Shown here in pieces: positions 1 through 7,699 of a DNA stretch of 64,000 nt. The stretch covers positions 868,001 through 932,000 of the forward strand of contig CAVSKK010000001.1 of NCBI GenBank assembly GCA_963728535.1, written 5' to 3'. A program made the position numbers and the translations under genes. Source of the DNA: VAXT01 sp963728535 (GTDB taxonomy: Bacteria; Actinomycetota; Thermoleophilia; Gaiellales; Gaiellaceae). Within the stretch, counting starts at the first letter, position 1; every line of letters starts with the position of its first letter. The notes beneath the pieces are model-generated. The model was not told the origin of the DNA. It was given only the letters and a program-made list of their open reading frames with translations, and searched no databases.

Positions 1-50
1 GGATCACTTGCGCCACGAAAACTCCTTTTCCGCCTTGTAGGTGACTGCAC

Positions 51-662
51 CTAGGCGCGAGGGCGCTCGTCCACCCGCCGGATCCAGGCCTCCACGCGTG
101 GGTACTTCCCGTTCAGAGCGAGGAACTCGCGAAGAATCAGGTGGAACTCCTCGGTATCGCGTTCATCGTAAATGAGCGCGTACTTCAGAAACGGGAACGC
201 CGCGCAGTCGGCGACACCGAACTCCCCGTAGAGGTAGTCCCGCCCGGCCAGGAGCTGCTCGAACAAAAGGAGCGAACCCGTCAACTCTCGCCCGAGCCCA
301 GCAATCCGAGCCTCGTCGGGCTCCGCCTTGGCCCGCTCGGCCTCGATCTCGTTCGGCGGCCGCTTCCAGACGCGGTTGAACCAGTCGAGAAAGACGTCGA
401 CCTCGGCCTGACGCGCAGGATCCTCGGGCCACAGAGGAGGAACAGGAGCCTGCTCCTCCAGGTAGCGAAGGATCACCGTCGAATCCGCGACGACATCGCC
501 GTTCTCGACGAGCACGGGTACGAGCGACTGACCGCTCAGACGCTCGACCTCGGTGCGGTCGGCCGGGTGTAGATCAGCCCAGTCCACCTCGAGCCCCTTG
601 TGCCCCAGCGCCAGAGCGACCCGTTCGACATTCGTCGAGAACGGAATTCGATAGACGCGCAT
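51..662 (-). CDS. Glutathione S-transferase family protein
   Basis: A 203-residue protein of normal GST length. The N-terminal thioredoxin-like half opens MRVYRIPFSTNVERV, where Ser in FSTN occupies the usual catalytic Ser/Cys position, and continues with VPVLVENGDVVADSTVI, the glutathione-binding VP and D-S-xx-I pattern. The C-terminal half is alpha-helical, including GVADCAAFPFL, which matches the GST N-capping region. It probably conjugates glutathione or a related low-molecular-weight thiol; actinomycetes often lack glutathione, so the real thiol is unknown. The start ATG shares one base with the TAA stop of the upstream methyltransferase (TAATG), so it is likely translated as the third gene of an aldehyde dehydrogenase-methyltransferase-GST operon. 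Confidence 0.85.
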   Translation of the reverse strand: MRVYRIPFSTNVERVALALGHKGLEVDWADLHPADRTEVERLSGQSLVPVLVENGDVVADSTVILRYLEEQAPVPPLWPEDPARQAEVDVFLDWFNRVWKRPPNEIEAERAKAEPDEARIAGLGRELTGSLLLFEQLLAGRDYLYGEFGVADCAAFPFLKYALIYDERDTEEFHLILREFLALNGKYPRVEAWIRRVDERPRA

Positions 663-1735
663 TACGGAGTCAGGCGGTAGAAGCGATAGAAGTCGTTCTC
701 GATCGGTAGGACCTCGAAGCCTTCGAAGCCGGCCTCGTCCGCGTAGCGCTCGACCGTGTCGGCGCGCATCACCGTGCCGGTTCCGGCCGCGCCTTCGCCG
801 ACCATGCCGACGGGCAGACAGTGCAGGATGCTGAACCCGTAGTAGAGGCGCTCGATGTCGTCACCGCGCGCCGGGAACGAATCTCCGACCCGCTCGTCGC
901 CGACGACGATCGACCCTCCCTCCGCAAGGAGGCCACGGCACGCCCGCAGGACGTCGACCGGGTAGGACATGTCGTGGAGCGACTCGTGCATGTAGACAAG
1001 GTCGTACCGGCCCTTGAGGCCCGAGTCGGCGGCGTCTCGGCACTGGAAGCTGACCCTGTCCTCGAGCCCGGACCCCGCTAGATGATTCTTCGCGGCCTCG
1101 ATCGATGCCTCGTCGAGGTCGATCCCGTCGACGAGCGCGTTCGGATACGCACGCGCGATCGCCATCGTCGAGAAGCCCTGGCCGCAGGCGACATCGGCGA
1201 CCCGAGCCGGAGGATCTGCCTGCAGGCGCGCATGCACCTCGGGGATCGCGGGCAGCCATTCGCTGCCGAGTAGGTGCTCGAACATCGGGCGTGTGAACTC
1301 CGCTTGTCCCTCGTGCAGGTCGGCGCCGTAGTCGGCGTAGGCCACTCCGTCGCCGCTTCGGTAGGCGGCCAAAACGGCGTCGATCGGCCGCACGCACGCG
1401 ACCAAGAACTTCCCGACGGGCGCGATGTAGTTGAGGCTCGTCTCGTCGAGGAGCGCCTCGTCGTGGCCCGGAGGGAGCGTGTAGCGGCGCTCATCGTCGA
1501 CCTCGAGGACGCCGGTCGTCGCCTGCTGCTCGAGCCACTCGCGAACGTATCGCTCATTCAGCCCGGTCCGCTCCGCGAGCTCTTCCGAGGACGAGGATCC
1601 GTGGTCGGCCAGAGCCCGGTAGAGCCCGAGCCGGACACCGATGTAGACCGAAACGACGTCCATCGCTCCGAGCGTCGCTGCGAACAGCCGCTCCACGAGC
1701 GCGTCGCGACTGGTCGAGGCGTCCGTCTCCGCCAT
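662..1735 (-). CDS. SAM methyltransferase with N-terminal winged helix (Rv2258c-like)
   Basis: A 357-residue two-part protein. Residues about 1-90 form a winged-helix region (GLYRALADHG, ELAERTGLNERYVREWLEQQ) like that of the Rv2258c family of putative SAM-dependent regulators or methyltransferases. The C-terminal half is a class I Rossmann methyltransferase with motif I VADVACGQGFST and the acidic ribose-binding strand DGIDLDEAS. The start at 1735 is preferred because it lies two bases after the TAG stop of the aldehyde dehydrogenase; longer in-frame starts would run into that gene. The substrate is unknown. Alternative: an SAM-sensing transcriptional regulator. Confidence 0.82.
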   Translation of the reverse strand: MAETDASTSRDALVERLFAATLGAMDVVSVYIGVRLGLYRALADHGSSSSEELAERTGLNERYVREWLEQQATTGVLEVDDERRYTLPPGHDEALLDETSLNYIAPVGKFLVACVRPIDAVLAAYRSGDGVAYADYGADLHEGQAEFTRPMFEHLLGSEWLPAIPEVHARLQADPPARVADVACGQGFSTMAIARAYPNALVDGIDLDEASIEAAKNHLAGSGLEDRVSFQCRDAADSGLKGRYDLVYMHESLHDMSYPVDVLRACRGLLAEGGSIVVGDERVGDSFPARGDDIERLYYGFSILHCLPVGMVGEGAAGTGTVMRADTVERYADEAGFEGFEVLPIENDFYRFYRLTP

Positions 1736-1737
1736 GC

Positions 1738-3234
1738 CTAGTCCGTGTCGATCTGGGCCCGCTGGAGCTTCCCCGAGTAGTCGACGTAGATCGACTTCCA
1801 TTCGGTGAAGAAGTCCAACGCGGCCTGGCCGGCCTCGCGATGGCCGTTGCCCGTGTCCTTGACCCCGCCGAACGGCAGGTGCACCTCGGCGCCGATCGTC
1901 CCGGCGTTGATGTACGTGATGCCCGCCTTCAGGTCGCGCATGGCGCGGAACGCCTTGTTCACGTCGCCGGTGAAGATCGAGGACGAGAGCCCGTACTTGA
2001 TCCCGTTCGAGACCCGGATCGCCTCGTCGACATCGCCCACCTTGATGACGGCCACGGTCGGCCCGAAGATCTCCTCCTGGGCGATCCGCATCCCGGGGTC
2101 GACGTCGCCGAAGATCGTCGGCCGGTAGTAGAAGCCCTTGTCGAGCCCGTCGCCCGAGGCGATCTCACCGCCGGTCAAGAGCGTCGCACCCTCGTCGCGG
2201 CCGATCGTCGTGTACGAGTGGATCTTGTCGAGCGCCGACTGATTGATCACGGGCCCGACGTCGGTGTCCTCCTCCCAGCCGACGCCGAGCCGAAGCTTCT
2301 CGGCTTCCTGGACGAGGCGCGAGGAAAGCGCGTCGTAGACCGACTCGTGCGCGATCACGCGGCTCGCCGCGGTGCAGCGCTGGCCCGAGGTGCCGAACGC
2401 CGACCAGACGATCCCTTCGACGGCCAGGTCGAGGTCGGCGTCGTCGAGGACGATGATCGCGTTCTTGCCGCCGAGCTCGAGATGGACGTGCTTCAGGCGG
2501 TCCGCCGCGTCCTTCGTCACCTGGACTCCGGTCTCGCGCGAGCCGGTGAGCGTGATCACCGGGACGTCCGGATGCGTGACGATCGCGTTGCCCACCTGTC
2601 CCCCACCTCCGTGGACGACGTTCACGACACCGGCCGGGACTCCCGCGTCGTTCAGCAGCTCCACGAAGCGCTCGCCGAGCGCCGGAGTATCGGTCGCGGG
2701 CTTGAAGACGACCGTGTTCCCGCAGACGAGCGCCGGCAGGATCTTCCAGGAGGGAATGGCGATCGGGAAGTTCCACGGCGTGATCACGCCGACGACACCG
2801 ATCGGCTGGCGCACGCTCATGTTGAACTTGTCGCGGAGCTCGGACGGGGTGGTCTGCCCGAAGAGCCGCCGGCCCTCGCCGCCCATGTAATAGGCCATGT
2901 CGACGGCCTCCTGGACGTCGCCGCGCGCCTCGGGCAGCACCTTGCCCATCTCGTGCGCCATCAGCTGCGCGAGCTCCTCCTTGCTCTCGGCCAGGAGCTG
3001 CGCGAAGCGGAACAGGATCTCGCCGCGTTTCGGTGCGGGCACGAGCCGCCAGTCCTCGTACGCCTCCTTGGCGGCGGCGACCGCCACGCCGACGTCCTCG
3101 GCGCTGGAGCGCGGGAAGACGCCGATCGTCTCGCCGTCCGCTGGGCTGGCGCTCTCGAAGGTCTCGCCGGAGGCGGCGTCGACCCACTCGCCGGCGATGT
3201 AGTTCTGGAAGGTTTTCGCGCCCGTTACGGCCAC
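1738..3234 (-). CDS. NAD(P)-dependent aldehyde dehydrogenase
   Basis: A 498-residue ALDH superfamily enzyme oxidising an aldehyde to the acid. Visible are the cofactor-binding ITPWNFP and TLTGS segments, the general-base Glu in LELGGKNA (about residue 253) and the nucleophilic Cys in GQRCTAAS (about residue 287). The C-terminal segment GAEVHLPFGGVKDTGNGHRE resembles alpha-ketoglutarate-semialdehyde and aminoadipate-semialdehyde dehydrogenases, so a dicarboxylic semialdehyde is a reasonable guess. The GTG at 3234 is chosen because it gives the family length and starts MAVTGAKTFQNYIAGEW; upstream codons are an Arg-rich reading through the next gene. First gene of a three-gene minus-strand operon with the methyltransferase and GST. 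Confidence 0.9.
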   Translation of the reverse strand: MAVTGAKTFQNYIAGEWVDAASGETFESASPADGETIGVFPRSSAEDVGVAVAAAKEAYEDWRLVPAPKRGEILFRFAQLLAESKEELAQLMAHEMGKVLPEARGDVQEAVDMAYYMGGEGRRLFGQTTPSELRDKFNMSVRQPIGVVGVITPWNFPIAIPSWKILPALVCGNTVVFKPATDTPALGERFVELLNDAGVPAGVVNVVHGGGGQVGNAIVTHPDVPVITLTGSRETGVQVTKDAADRLKHVHLELGGKNAIIVLDDADLDLAVEGIVWSAFGTSGQRCTAASRVIAHESVYDALSSRLVQEAEKLRLGVGWEEDTDVGPVINQSALDKIHSYTTIGRDEGATLLTGGEIASGDGLDKGFYYRPTIFGDVDPGMRIAQEEIFGPTVAVIKVGDVDEAIRVSNGIKYGLSSSIFTGDVNKAFRAMRDLKAGITYINAGTIGAEVHLPFGGVKDTGNGHREAGQAALDFFTEWKSIYVDYSGKLQRAQIDTD

Positions 3235-3244
3235 GGCGCGGAGT

Positions 3245-3469
3245 CTAGTCGCCGGCTTCCGGGGCCTCGGCGTCGAGGAACGTGCCGGGGATGCGCGGAC
3301 GGCGTCGGTCGCGTGTCTCCCGCTTACCGCCGGTCTCCCGGCCATCGCGGCGATCTGGGCCTTCGCGGCGTTCGAGGATCACGGTCACGTTCGGGTTGTC
3401 CTTGTAGTAGTCGATCATCTTGTCGAAGAGCTCGGCCTCGAGCTCTCGTGGGATCACGCAATAGATCAT
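3245..3469 (-). CDS. Small conserved protein, basic tail
   Basis: A 74-residue protein starting MIYCVIPRELEAELFDKMID, then NVTVILERREGPDRR and a highly charged Arg-rich tail. The N-terminal half looks like a compact alpha/beta fold; the tail may contact nucleic acid. Similar small proteins occur in actinobacteria and related soil bacteria, but I cannot assign a function. A TACAAT box lies nine bases upstream of the ATG (3479-3484), supporting this as a transcription start point. It ends ten bases before the aldehyde dehydrogenase start and may lead that operon. Confidence 0.7.
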   Translation of the reverse strand: MIYCVIPRELEAELFDKMIDYYKDNPNVTVILERREGPDRRDGRETGGKRETRDRRRPRIPGTFLDAEAPEAGD

Positions 3470-3498
3470 CCTGCTCGGATTGTAGGGCCGTACGGCCG

Positions 3499-4110
3499 CT
3501 ACAGGCGCGCGATCTCAGGGACGACCCGGCCGTCCGGATCGACCTGCGCGTTCCACGTCCTGAAAGAGGGCTCCAGCTCGTCCAGCTCGTGGCCGCGCTC
3601 GGCCAGCCGAACGGGTTGTGCTGAGTCGAAGAGGACGCGGTACTGATACCACGAGATGTCCCAGGCGACCGTGACTACGACCTCGGTGTTCACGCCAGAG
3701 AGCGGCACGACGCTTGCATGCGGCTTGCCCAGGCTCTTGCCGATCCCCCCGACGGTCCGCCGGTACGGGCTCGCGTTGAAGAGATCCGCCGCCTCGACCA
3801 TCGCCCGCTCGGACTCCGATAGGCGGCGCAGGATCGGCTCGTGAGCGAGGGTGTCCTCGGGAGCGGCCCGGCGGGGGTCGAGAAAAGCGCTGAGGTTGAA
3901 CCGCCTCCGCCGTGGCTCCTCTTCGAATGTCGGCGTGGTCGGGCTGCCTTCCTTGACCCAGCCCTGCTCAGCCGCAATCTCCTGGCAGAGCGGACAGACG
4001 TCCACGAAGTCCTCGCCGTACGGAGCAAAACGGGTCGTGCGCTCGCCGACCAGGAGTGTCCGGTCGCAGATCGCGCAGACCTCCGGGGCAAGAGTGCGAG
4101 AAGAACGCAT
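3499..4110 (-). CDS. Zinc-ribbon-containing protein of unknown function
   Basis: A 203-residue cytoplasmic protein. The N-terminus carries two Cys pairs, CAIC (from residue 12) and CPLC (from residue 39), typical of a treble-clef or zinc-ribbon metal site. A linker rich in Arg and Glu follows, then a domain containing ASPYRRTVGGIGKSLG and a hydrophobic core VVVTVAWDISWYQYRV. The pattern is seen in uncharacterised actinobacterial proteins; nothing shows catalysis. A TATAGT box ends eight bases before the start codon, suggesting a leaderless or nearly leaderless mRNA. Divergent from the PadR regulator. Confidence 0.72.
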   Translation of the reverse strand: MRSSRTLAPEVCAICDRTLLVGERTTRFAPYGEDFVDVCPLCQEIAAEQGWVKEGSPTTPTFEEEPRRRRFNLSAFLDPRRAAPEDTLAHEPILRRLSESERAMVEAADLFNASPYRRTVGGIGKSLGKPHASVVPLSGVNTEVVVTVAWDISWYQYRVLFDSAQPVRLAERGHELDELEPSFRTWNAQVDPDGRVVPEIARL

Positions 4111-4118
4111 CCGCGGCG

Positions 4119-4124
4119 ACTATA
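4119..4124 (-). promoter_or_regulatory. -10 box of the zinc-ribbon gene
   Basis: TATAGT on the minus strand, eight bases upstream of the ATG at 4110. Spacing fits a leaderless or nearly leaderless transcript. Confidence 0.5.
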
Positions 4125-4158
4125 GCCCACCCTGTCACGAGGCCTCGGGCTGCTACCC

Positions 4159-4164
4159 TAGGCT
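4159..4164 (+). promoter_or_regulatory. -10 box of the padR operon
   Basis: TAGGCT, the same hexamer found in front of several other genes here. Transcription would start near 4171, giving a leader of about 30 bases that contains the palindrome at 4176-4186. Confidence 0.4.
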
Positions 4165-4175
4165 TTATCTGTGTT

Positions 4176-4186
4176 TTACACTGTAA
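4176..4186 (+). promoter_or_regulatory. Candidate PadR operator (TTACA-C-TGTAA)
   Basis: A perfect inverted repeat of five bases around one central base, just downstream of the predicted start point and 15 bases before the padR ATG. TACA/TGTA half-sites are typical of PadR-family operators, so autoregulation is likely. The palindrome is seen directly; binding is inferred. Confidence 0.5.
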
Positions 4187-4201
4187 CTTGATTTACGGCG
4201 C

Positions 4202-4603
4202 ATGAAGGGGCGCGCGAGTGTTCCCCGGGGCGCCCGCTGCCGCCGCCGGGTCGGCCCCGGCCGCTGGCGCGTTCGCGCACGCCTCGAACGGTTCATCGAG
4301 CCCGCCGTGCTGCTCGTCCTGCGGGACAGCCCCGGCCACGGCTATGAGCTCCTCGAGCAGCTCCAGACGCTCATGCCGGCCGAGCGGATCGACATGGGCA
4401 ACCTCTATCGGATCCTTCGCTCGCTCGAGCGCGAAGGCCTCGTCGCCTCCACCTGGCACGAAGAAGCGCCGGGCCCCGCGAAGCGGATCTACGTGATCAC
4501 GCCGTCCGGGAAGCGCGTCCTCGGCCAGTGGGTCGAGTCCTTCGAGAAGATCGAGCACCAGATCGCAGCCTTTACCGAGCGCTACATGGACGAGAGGGGG
4601 TGA
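4202..4603 (+). CDS. PadR family transcriptional regulator
   Basis: A 133-residue winged-helix DNA-binding protein. After an Arg-rich N-terminus it has the PadR signature: LLVLRDSPGHGYELLEQL (helix 1-2), MGNLYRILRSLEREGLV (recognition helix) and the wing with KRIYVITPSGKRVL. A short C-terminal helix fits dimerisation. The Arg-rich 27-residue N-terminal extension is unusual; a slightly later start cannot be excluded. It is followed two bases later by a small coiled-coil gene, so the two are co-transcribed, and the leader holds a TTACA-C-TGTAA palindrome suggesting autoregulation. The inducing ligand is unknown. Confidence 0.88.
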   Translation: MKGRASVPRGARCRRRVGPGRWRVRARLERFIEPAVLLVLRDSPGHGYELLEQLQTLMPAERIDMGNLYRILRSLEREGLVASTWHEEAPGPAKRIYVITPSGKRVLGQWVESFEKIEHQIAAFTERYMDERG

Positions 4604-4605
4604 AC

Positions 4606-4785
4606 ATGCATCACGGACACAGACGATTCCGCGGCCGCGGCGTCGGCCGACGCTGGTACGAGGCCGAGCGCGTTCTCGAACGCCTCGAGGAGTACCAACG
4701 CGACCTCGAACAGGAGATCGCCGACGTTGCCGACCTGATCGGCCGGCTCAAGAAGAACGAGCCGCAAGCGACGGCCCAGGTCTAG
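4606..4785 (+). CDS. Small coiled-coil protein partnered with PadR
   Basis: A 59-residue protein: a basic Gly/Arg-rich head (MHHGHRRFRGRGVGRRW) followed by a heptad-rich helix running RVLERLEEYQRDLEQEIADV and ending in a Lys-rich stretch. The start is fixed by a GAGAGGGGG ribosome-binding site and by position two bases after the PadR stop. Small Gly-rich plus coiled-coil proteins of the DUF5320 type often accompany PadR regulators, and this one resembles them in layout. Possibly a partner or modulator of the regulator; no direct evidence. Confidence 0.7.
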   Translation: MHHGHRRFRGRGVGRRWYEAERVLERLEEYQRDLEQEIADVADLIGRLKKNEPQATAQV

Positions 4786-4798
4786 GAAGACGGCAGCG

Positions 4799-4826
4799 AG
4801 AGGCGAAGGCTCGAGCTTTCGCCTCT
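4799..4826. terminator. Bidirectional hairpin between convergent genes
   Basis: AGAGGCGAA-g-GCTC/GAGC-t-TTCGCCTCT forms a near-perfect palindrome between the end of the coiled-coil gene and the end of the minus-strand lipoprotein gene. No long T run, so termination strength is uncertain. Confidence 0.55.
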
Positions 4827-4870
4827 TCGCGCTCCTCCAGTCGAAGAACGCCGACAGAACCGATCAGGTT

Positions 4871-5458
4871 CTAAGAGGCCTCCGCGATCAGGATTTTGAA
4901 CCCGCCCCCGCCCTCGTAGTCGTTCGTCGTGAACGGGCGCATCCGGTCGAGGCCGATGACCCAGGTCACCGTGTTCTCGAAGTCGCCCGTTTTCACGATC
5001 TCCTGGACAAACGACGACGGCTCCCCCTTGACGCGGTTCGCACCCGTGTAGGTCTTCGTCACCTGATCGCCGTTGATCCTGGCGGTCATTGCGGGCGAAA
5101 TCCGCACAACGAGGAAGGCTGATCCCGCGATGTCGACGTGGTTCCCGGATCCGTCCTGGAGGCTCGCCACACTCGCGGGCTCGTACGAGACCTGGAAGCC
5201 GGGCCCGGGCGCCTGCCTCACGAAGTCGAAGATCACGAGTGCCTGGCACAGCCCCGAGTCGAAGTCGGCATTGACGCCGGTGAGGTACATCGTCTTCCGG
5301 GCCTGGAGGGCCGGGTTCGTGCGCGGAGTGAGGGCAGCGCCAGGCACGGACTCGCAGCTGCTTGTCGATGTCGCCGGCTCTCCGGATGACGAGCCCGAGG
5401 TGCTTCCGCAGCCCGTGAAAACGAGCACGAGCGTGATCAAGAGGCCCTGCCTGAGCAC
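4871..5458 (-). CDS. Putative lipoprotein, AMIN-like domain
   Basis: A 195-residue secreted protein. It begins with a hydrophobic signal segment MLRQGLLITLVLVFTGCGS, whose VFTGC is a lipobox, so the mature protein is probably lipid-anchored outside the membrane. A Ser/Thr-rich linker precedes a beta-rich domain with TGVNADFDSGLCQALVIFDF and GFQVSYEP, which resembles the AMIN-like domain of actinobacterial lipoproteins. The GTG start at 5458 sits six bases after a TACTCT box (5465-5470), suggesting a leaderless mRNA rather than read-through from the EF-G-like gene 35 bases upstream. Function unknown. Confidence 0.75.
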   Translation of the reverse strand: MLRQGLLITLVLVFTGCGSTSGSSSGEPATSTSSCESVPGAALTPRTNPALQARKTMYLTGVNADFDSGLCQALVIFDFVRQAPGPGFQVSYEPASVASLQDGSGNHVDIAGSAFLVVRISPAMTARINGDQVTKTYTGANRVKGEPSSFVQEIVKTGDFENTVTWVIGLDRMRPFTTNDYEGGGGFKILIAEAS

Positions 5459-5464
5459 GCTACG

Positions 5465-5470
5465 AGAGTA
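5465..5470 (-). promoter_or_regulatory. -10 box, leaderless promoter of the lipoprotein gene
   Basis: TACTCT on the minus strand, six bases before the GTG at 5458, within the gap after the EF-G-like gene. Confidence 0.5.
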
Positions 5471-5493
5471 CTGCGCCTGCGTGCCGCCCCGCG

Positions 5494-7545
5494 TCAGACC
5501 TTGGCTTCCTCGCGCTCCTTCTTCGTCTCCGCGATCAGCTTCTCGGCAACGTGGCCCGGCACCTCGTCGTAGCGCAGGAACTGCATGTGGTAATCGCCGC
5601 GCCCGCCGGTCATCGAAGTCAGCGCCTGGCCGTAGGTGAGCATCTCAGCCATCGGCGCCTCGGCCTTGATGTGGGTCATCCCGCCGGTGGGCTCCATTCC
5701 CTGGAGCCGCCCGCGCCGCGAGTTGAGGTCGCCGTTCACGGCGCCGACGGTGTCGTCCGGGACGGTGACGTCGACCTCCATGATCGGCTCGAGCAGGACC
5801 GGGTCAGCCGCTTCGTAAGCCTGCTTGAAAGCCATCGAGCCGGCGATCTTGAACGCCATCTCCGAGGAATCGACGGTGTGGTAGGAGCCGTCGACGAGCC
5901 GGACCCGCACGCCTTGCACCGGCGCGCCCGCCAGCTCGCCCTCCAGCATCGCCTCCTGGATTCCCTTATCGACCGCGGGCCGGAAGCTCTGCGGGATGAC
6001 CCCGCCGACGATCTTGTCCTCGAACTCGTAGCCGGTGTGCCCTTCGAGCGGCTCCAGCACGATGTGACAGTCGCCGAACTGGCCGCGGCCGCCCGTCTGC
6101 TTCTTGTAGCGCCCGTGGCCCCTGGACTCCTTGCGAATCGTCTCGAGATACGGGACGCGCGGCTGGCGGAGCTCGACCTCGACGCCGAAGCGACGCTTGA
6201 GGCGATCGACGGCGACCTCGACGTGCATCTGGGTCATCCCGGAGAGGAGTTGCTCCCCGGTCTGCGGATCGCGGCGCAGGTGGAGCGTCGGGTCCTCCTC
6301 GCTCAAGCGGCGCAGCGACGTGGCCACCTTCTCCTCGTCGCCCTTGGCCTTGGGCGTGATCGCGAAGCTCATCACCGGCTCCGGGAAGTCGAGGCTCGGC
6401 AGCTCGACGTCACGGTCGGCATCGAGCAGGAGGTCTCCGGTTCTGACGTCCTTGAGCTTGGACACGGCTCCGAGGTCGCCCTCGCCGAACTCGTCGGCGG
6501 GCTCGTGCTCCTTGCCCTGGAGCGTCAGCAGCTGGCCGACGCGCTCCTTGTCGTGGGTGCGCACGTTGGCGAGAGTCGAGTCCGAGCCGATCCGGCCGGT
6601 CAGCACGCGGAAGATGTTGATGCGCCCTGCGAACGGGTCGGCGACGGTCTTGAAGACGAACGCTGCATCCTGTGCGCCCTCGATCTCGATCGGAGCGCCC
6701 TTCTTGGCAGGCGACGGAATCCCCTCGACCAGCAGGTCGAGCAGGGCCGTCGTGCCGAGGTTCTTCGTCGCCACGCCGCACGCGACCGGGAAGAGCTCCC
6801 CGCGCGTGACCGCCGTCTTCATGGCGGCGGCCACCTCCTCGGGCGAAAGCTCCTGTCCGTCGAGATAGCGCTCCATCAAGCCCTCGTCCGTCTCGACCAC
6901 AGAGTCGAGCAGTTGGGTGCGGTACTGCTCGACCTGGTCGGCCAGGTCGGCGGGAATCTCGCCCGGCTTTCCCTCGCGCTCGCCTTCGGGGCTCGTGTAC
7001 GCCGTCATGTGCAGCAGATCGACGATCCCGGTCAGCTCGTGCTCGACGCCGATCGGCAGATGGATCGCCACGCACTGCGAGCCGAGCTGGGAACGAAGCT
7101 GGTCGAGGGTGCGGTAGAAGTCGGCGCGTTCGCGGTCGAGCATGTTGACGAAGACGACGCGCGCGAGCCCAAGCGCCTCGGCGCGGCGCCAGTTGCGCGC
7201 GGTCTGCACCTCGACTCCCATGACGCCGCTGACCGTGACGAGCGCGCCCTCCACGACGTGCAGCGACGAGATCGCGTCGCCCTGGAAGCTCGGCTCGCCA
7301 GGCGTGTCGATCAGGTTGATCTTCCGGCCCTGCCACTCGAGGTGGCACAGAGACGCCGAGATCGACATCTCGCGCTGCTGCTCGTCGTCGTCCCAGTCGG
7401 AGACGGTCGTGCCCTGCTCGACGACGCCGAGCCGGTTCGCCGCGCCTGCCTGGAAGAGCATTGCCTCGACGAGCGAGGTCTTGCCGGTGCCTCGGTGACC
7501 GACGACGGCGACGTTGCGGATCTTTCCGGGCTCGACTGCGGACAT
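5494..7545 (-). CDS. EF-G-like translational GTPase paralogue
   Basis: A 683-residue protein with the five-domain layout of elongation factor G. The P-loop is GHRGTGKTS (residues 16-24), but the G3 motif reads DTPGEPSF (80-87) where true EF-G has DTPGHVDF, so the catalytic His is Glu, and the G4 motif is NMLD (134-137) instead of NKMD. Domain IV keeps RGQFGDCHIVLEP and the C-terminal part has RGRLQGMEPTGG. Actinobacteria carry a second EF-G-like protein (FusA2/EF-G2) with altered GTPase motifs, and this fits that group. A strong AGGAGG site precedes the ATG. It lies 154 bases after the sigma factor gene. Confidence 0.88.
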   Translation of the reverse strand: MSAVEPGKIRNVAVVGHRGTGKTSLVEAMLFQAGAANRLGVVEQGTTVSDWDDDEQQREMSISASLCHLEWQGRKINLIDTPGEPSFQGDAISSLHVVEGALVTVSGVMGVEVQTARNWRRAEALGLARVVFVNMLDRERADFYRTLDQLRSQLGSQCVAIHLPIGVEHELTGIVDLLHMTAYTSPEGEREGKPGEIPADLADQVEQYRTQLLDSVVETDEGLMERYLDGQELSPEEVAAAMKTAVTRGELFPVACGVATKNLGTTALLDLLVEGIPSPAKKGAPIEIEGAQDAAFVFKTVADPFAGRINIFRVLTGRIGSDSTLANVRTHDKERVGQLLTLQGKEHEPADEFGEGDLGAVSKLKDVRTGDLLLDADRDVELPSLDFPEPVMSFAITPKAKGDEEKVATSLRRLSEEDPTLHLRRDPQTGEQLLSGMTQMHVEVAVDRLKRRFGVEVELRQPRVPYLETIRKESRGHGRYKKQTGGRGQFGDCHIVLEPLEGHTGYEFEDKIVGGVIPQSFRPAVDKGIQEAMLEGELAGAPVQGVRVRLVDGSYHTVDSSEMAFKIAGSMAFKQAYEAADPVLLEPIMEVDVTVPDDTVGAVNGDLNSRRGRLQGMEPTGGMTHIKAEAPMAEMLTYGQALTSMTGGRGDYHMQFLRYDEVPGHVAEKLIAETKKEREEAKV

Positions 7546-7699
7546 GCGGGCGCTCCTCCTGGGCTGGTTTCAGTCGATCTTAACGAGGCGTCCCTGGTTG
7601 AAACAGCGTCACGGTCCCGGCACGAAGCCGTCACACACGCGTGCGCTTCTCCTCGCTAGGCTCGCAGCGGGGAGGAGGCCGGGCACGCCTTGAAAGGAG

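Noticed and set aside
1840..3624. A 594-codon open frame antisense to the aldehyde dehydrogenase
   Set aside because: Arg/Asp/His-rich composition typical of antisense frames in high-GC DNA; the opposite strand encodes a clear ALDH.
5551..7659. A 702-codon open frame antisense to the EF-G-like gene
   Set aside because: No recognisable domain; composition of a shadow frame; the minus-strand protein is unmistakable.
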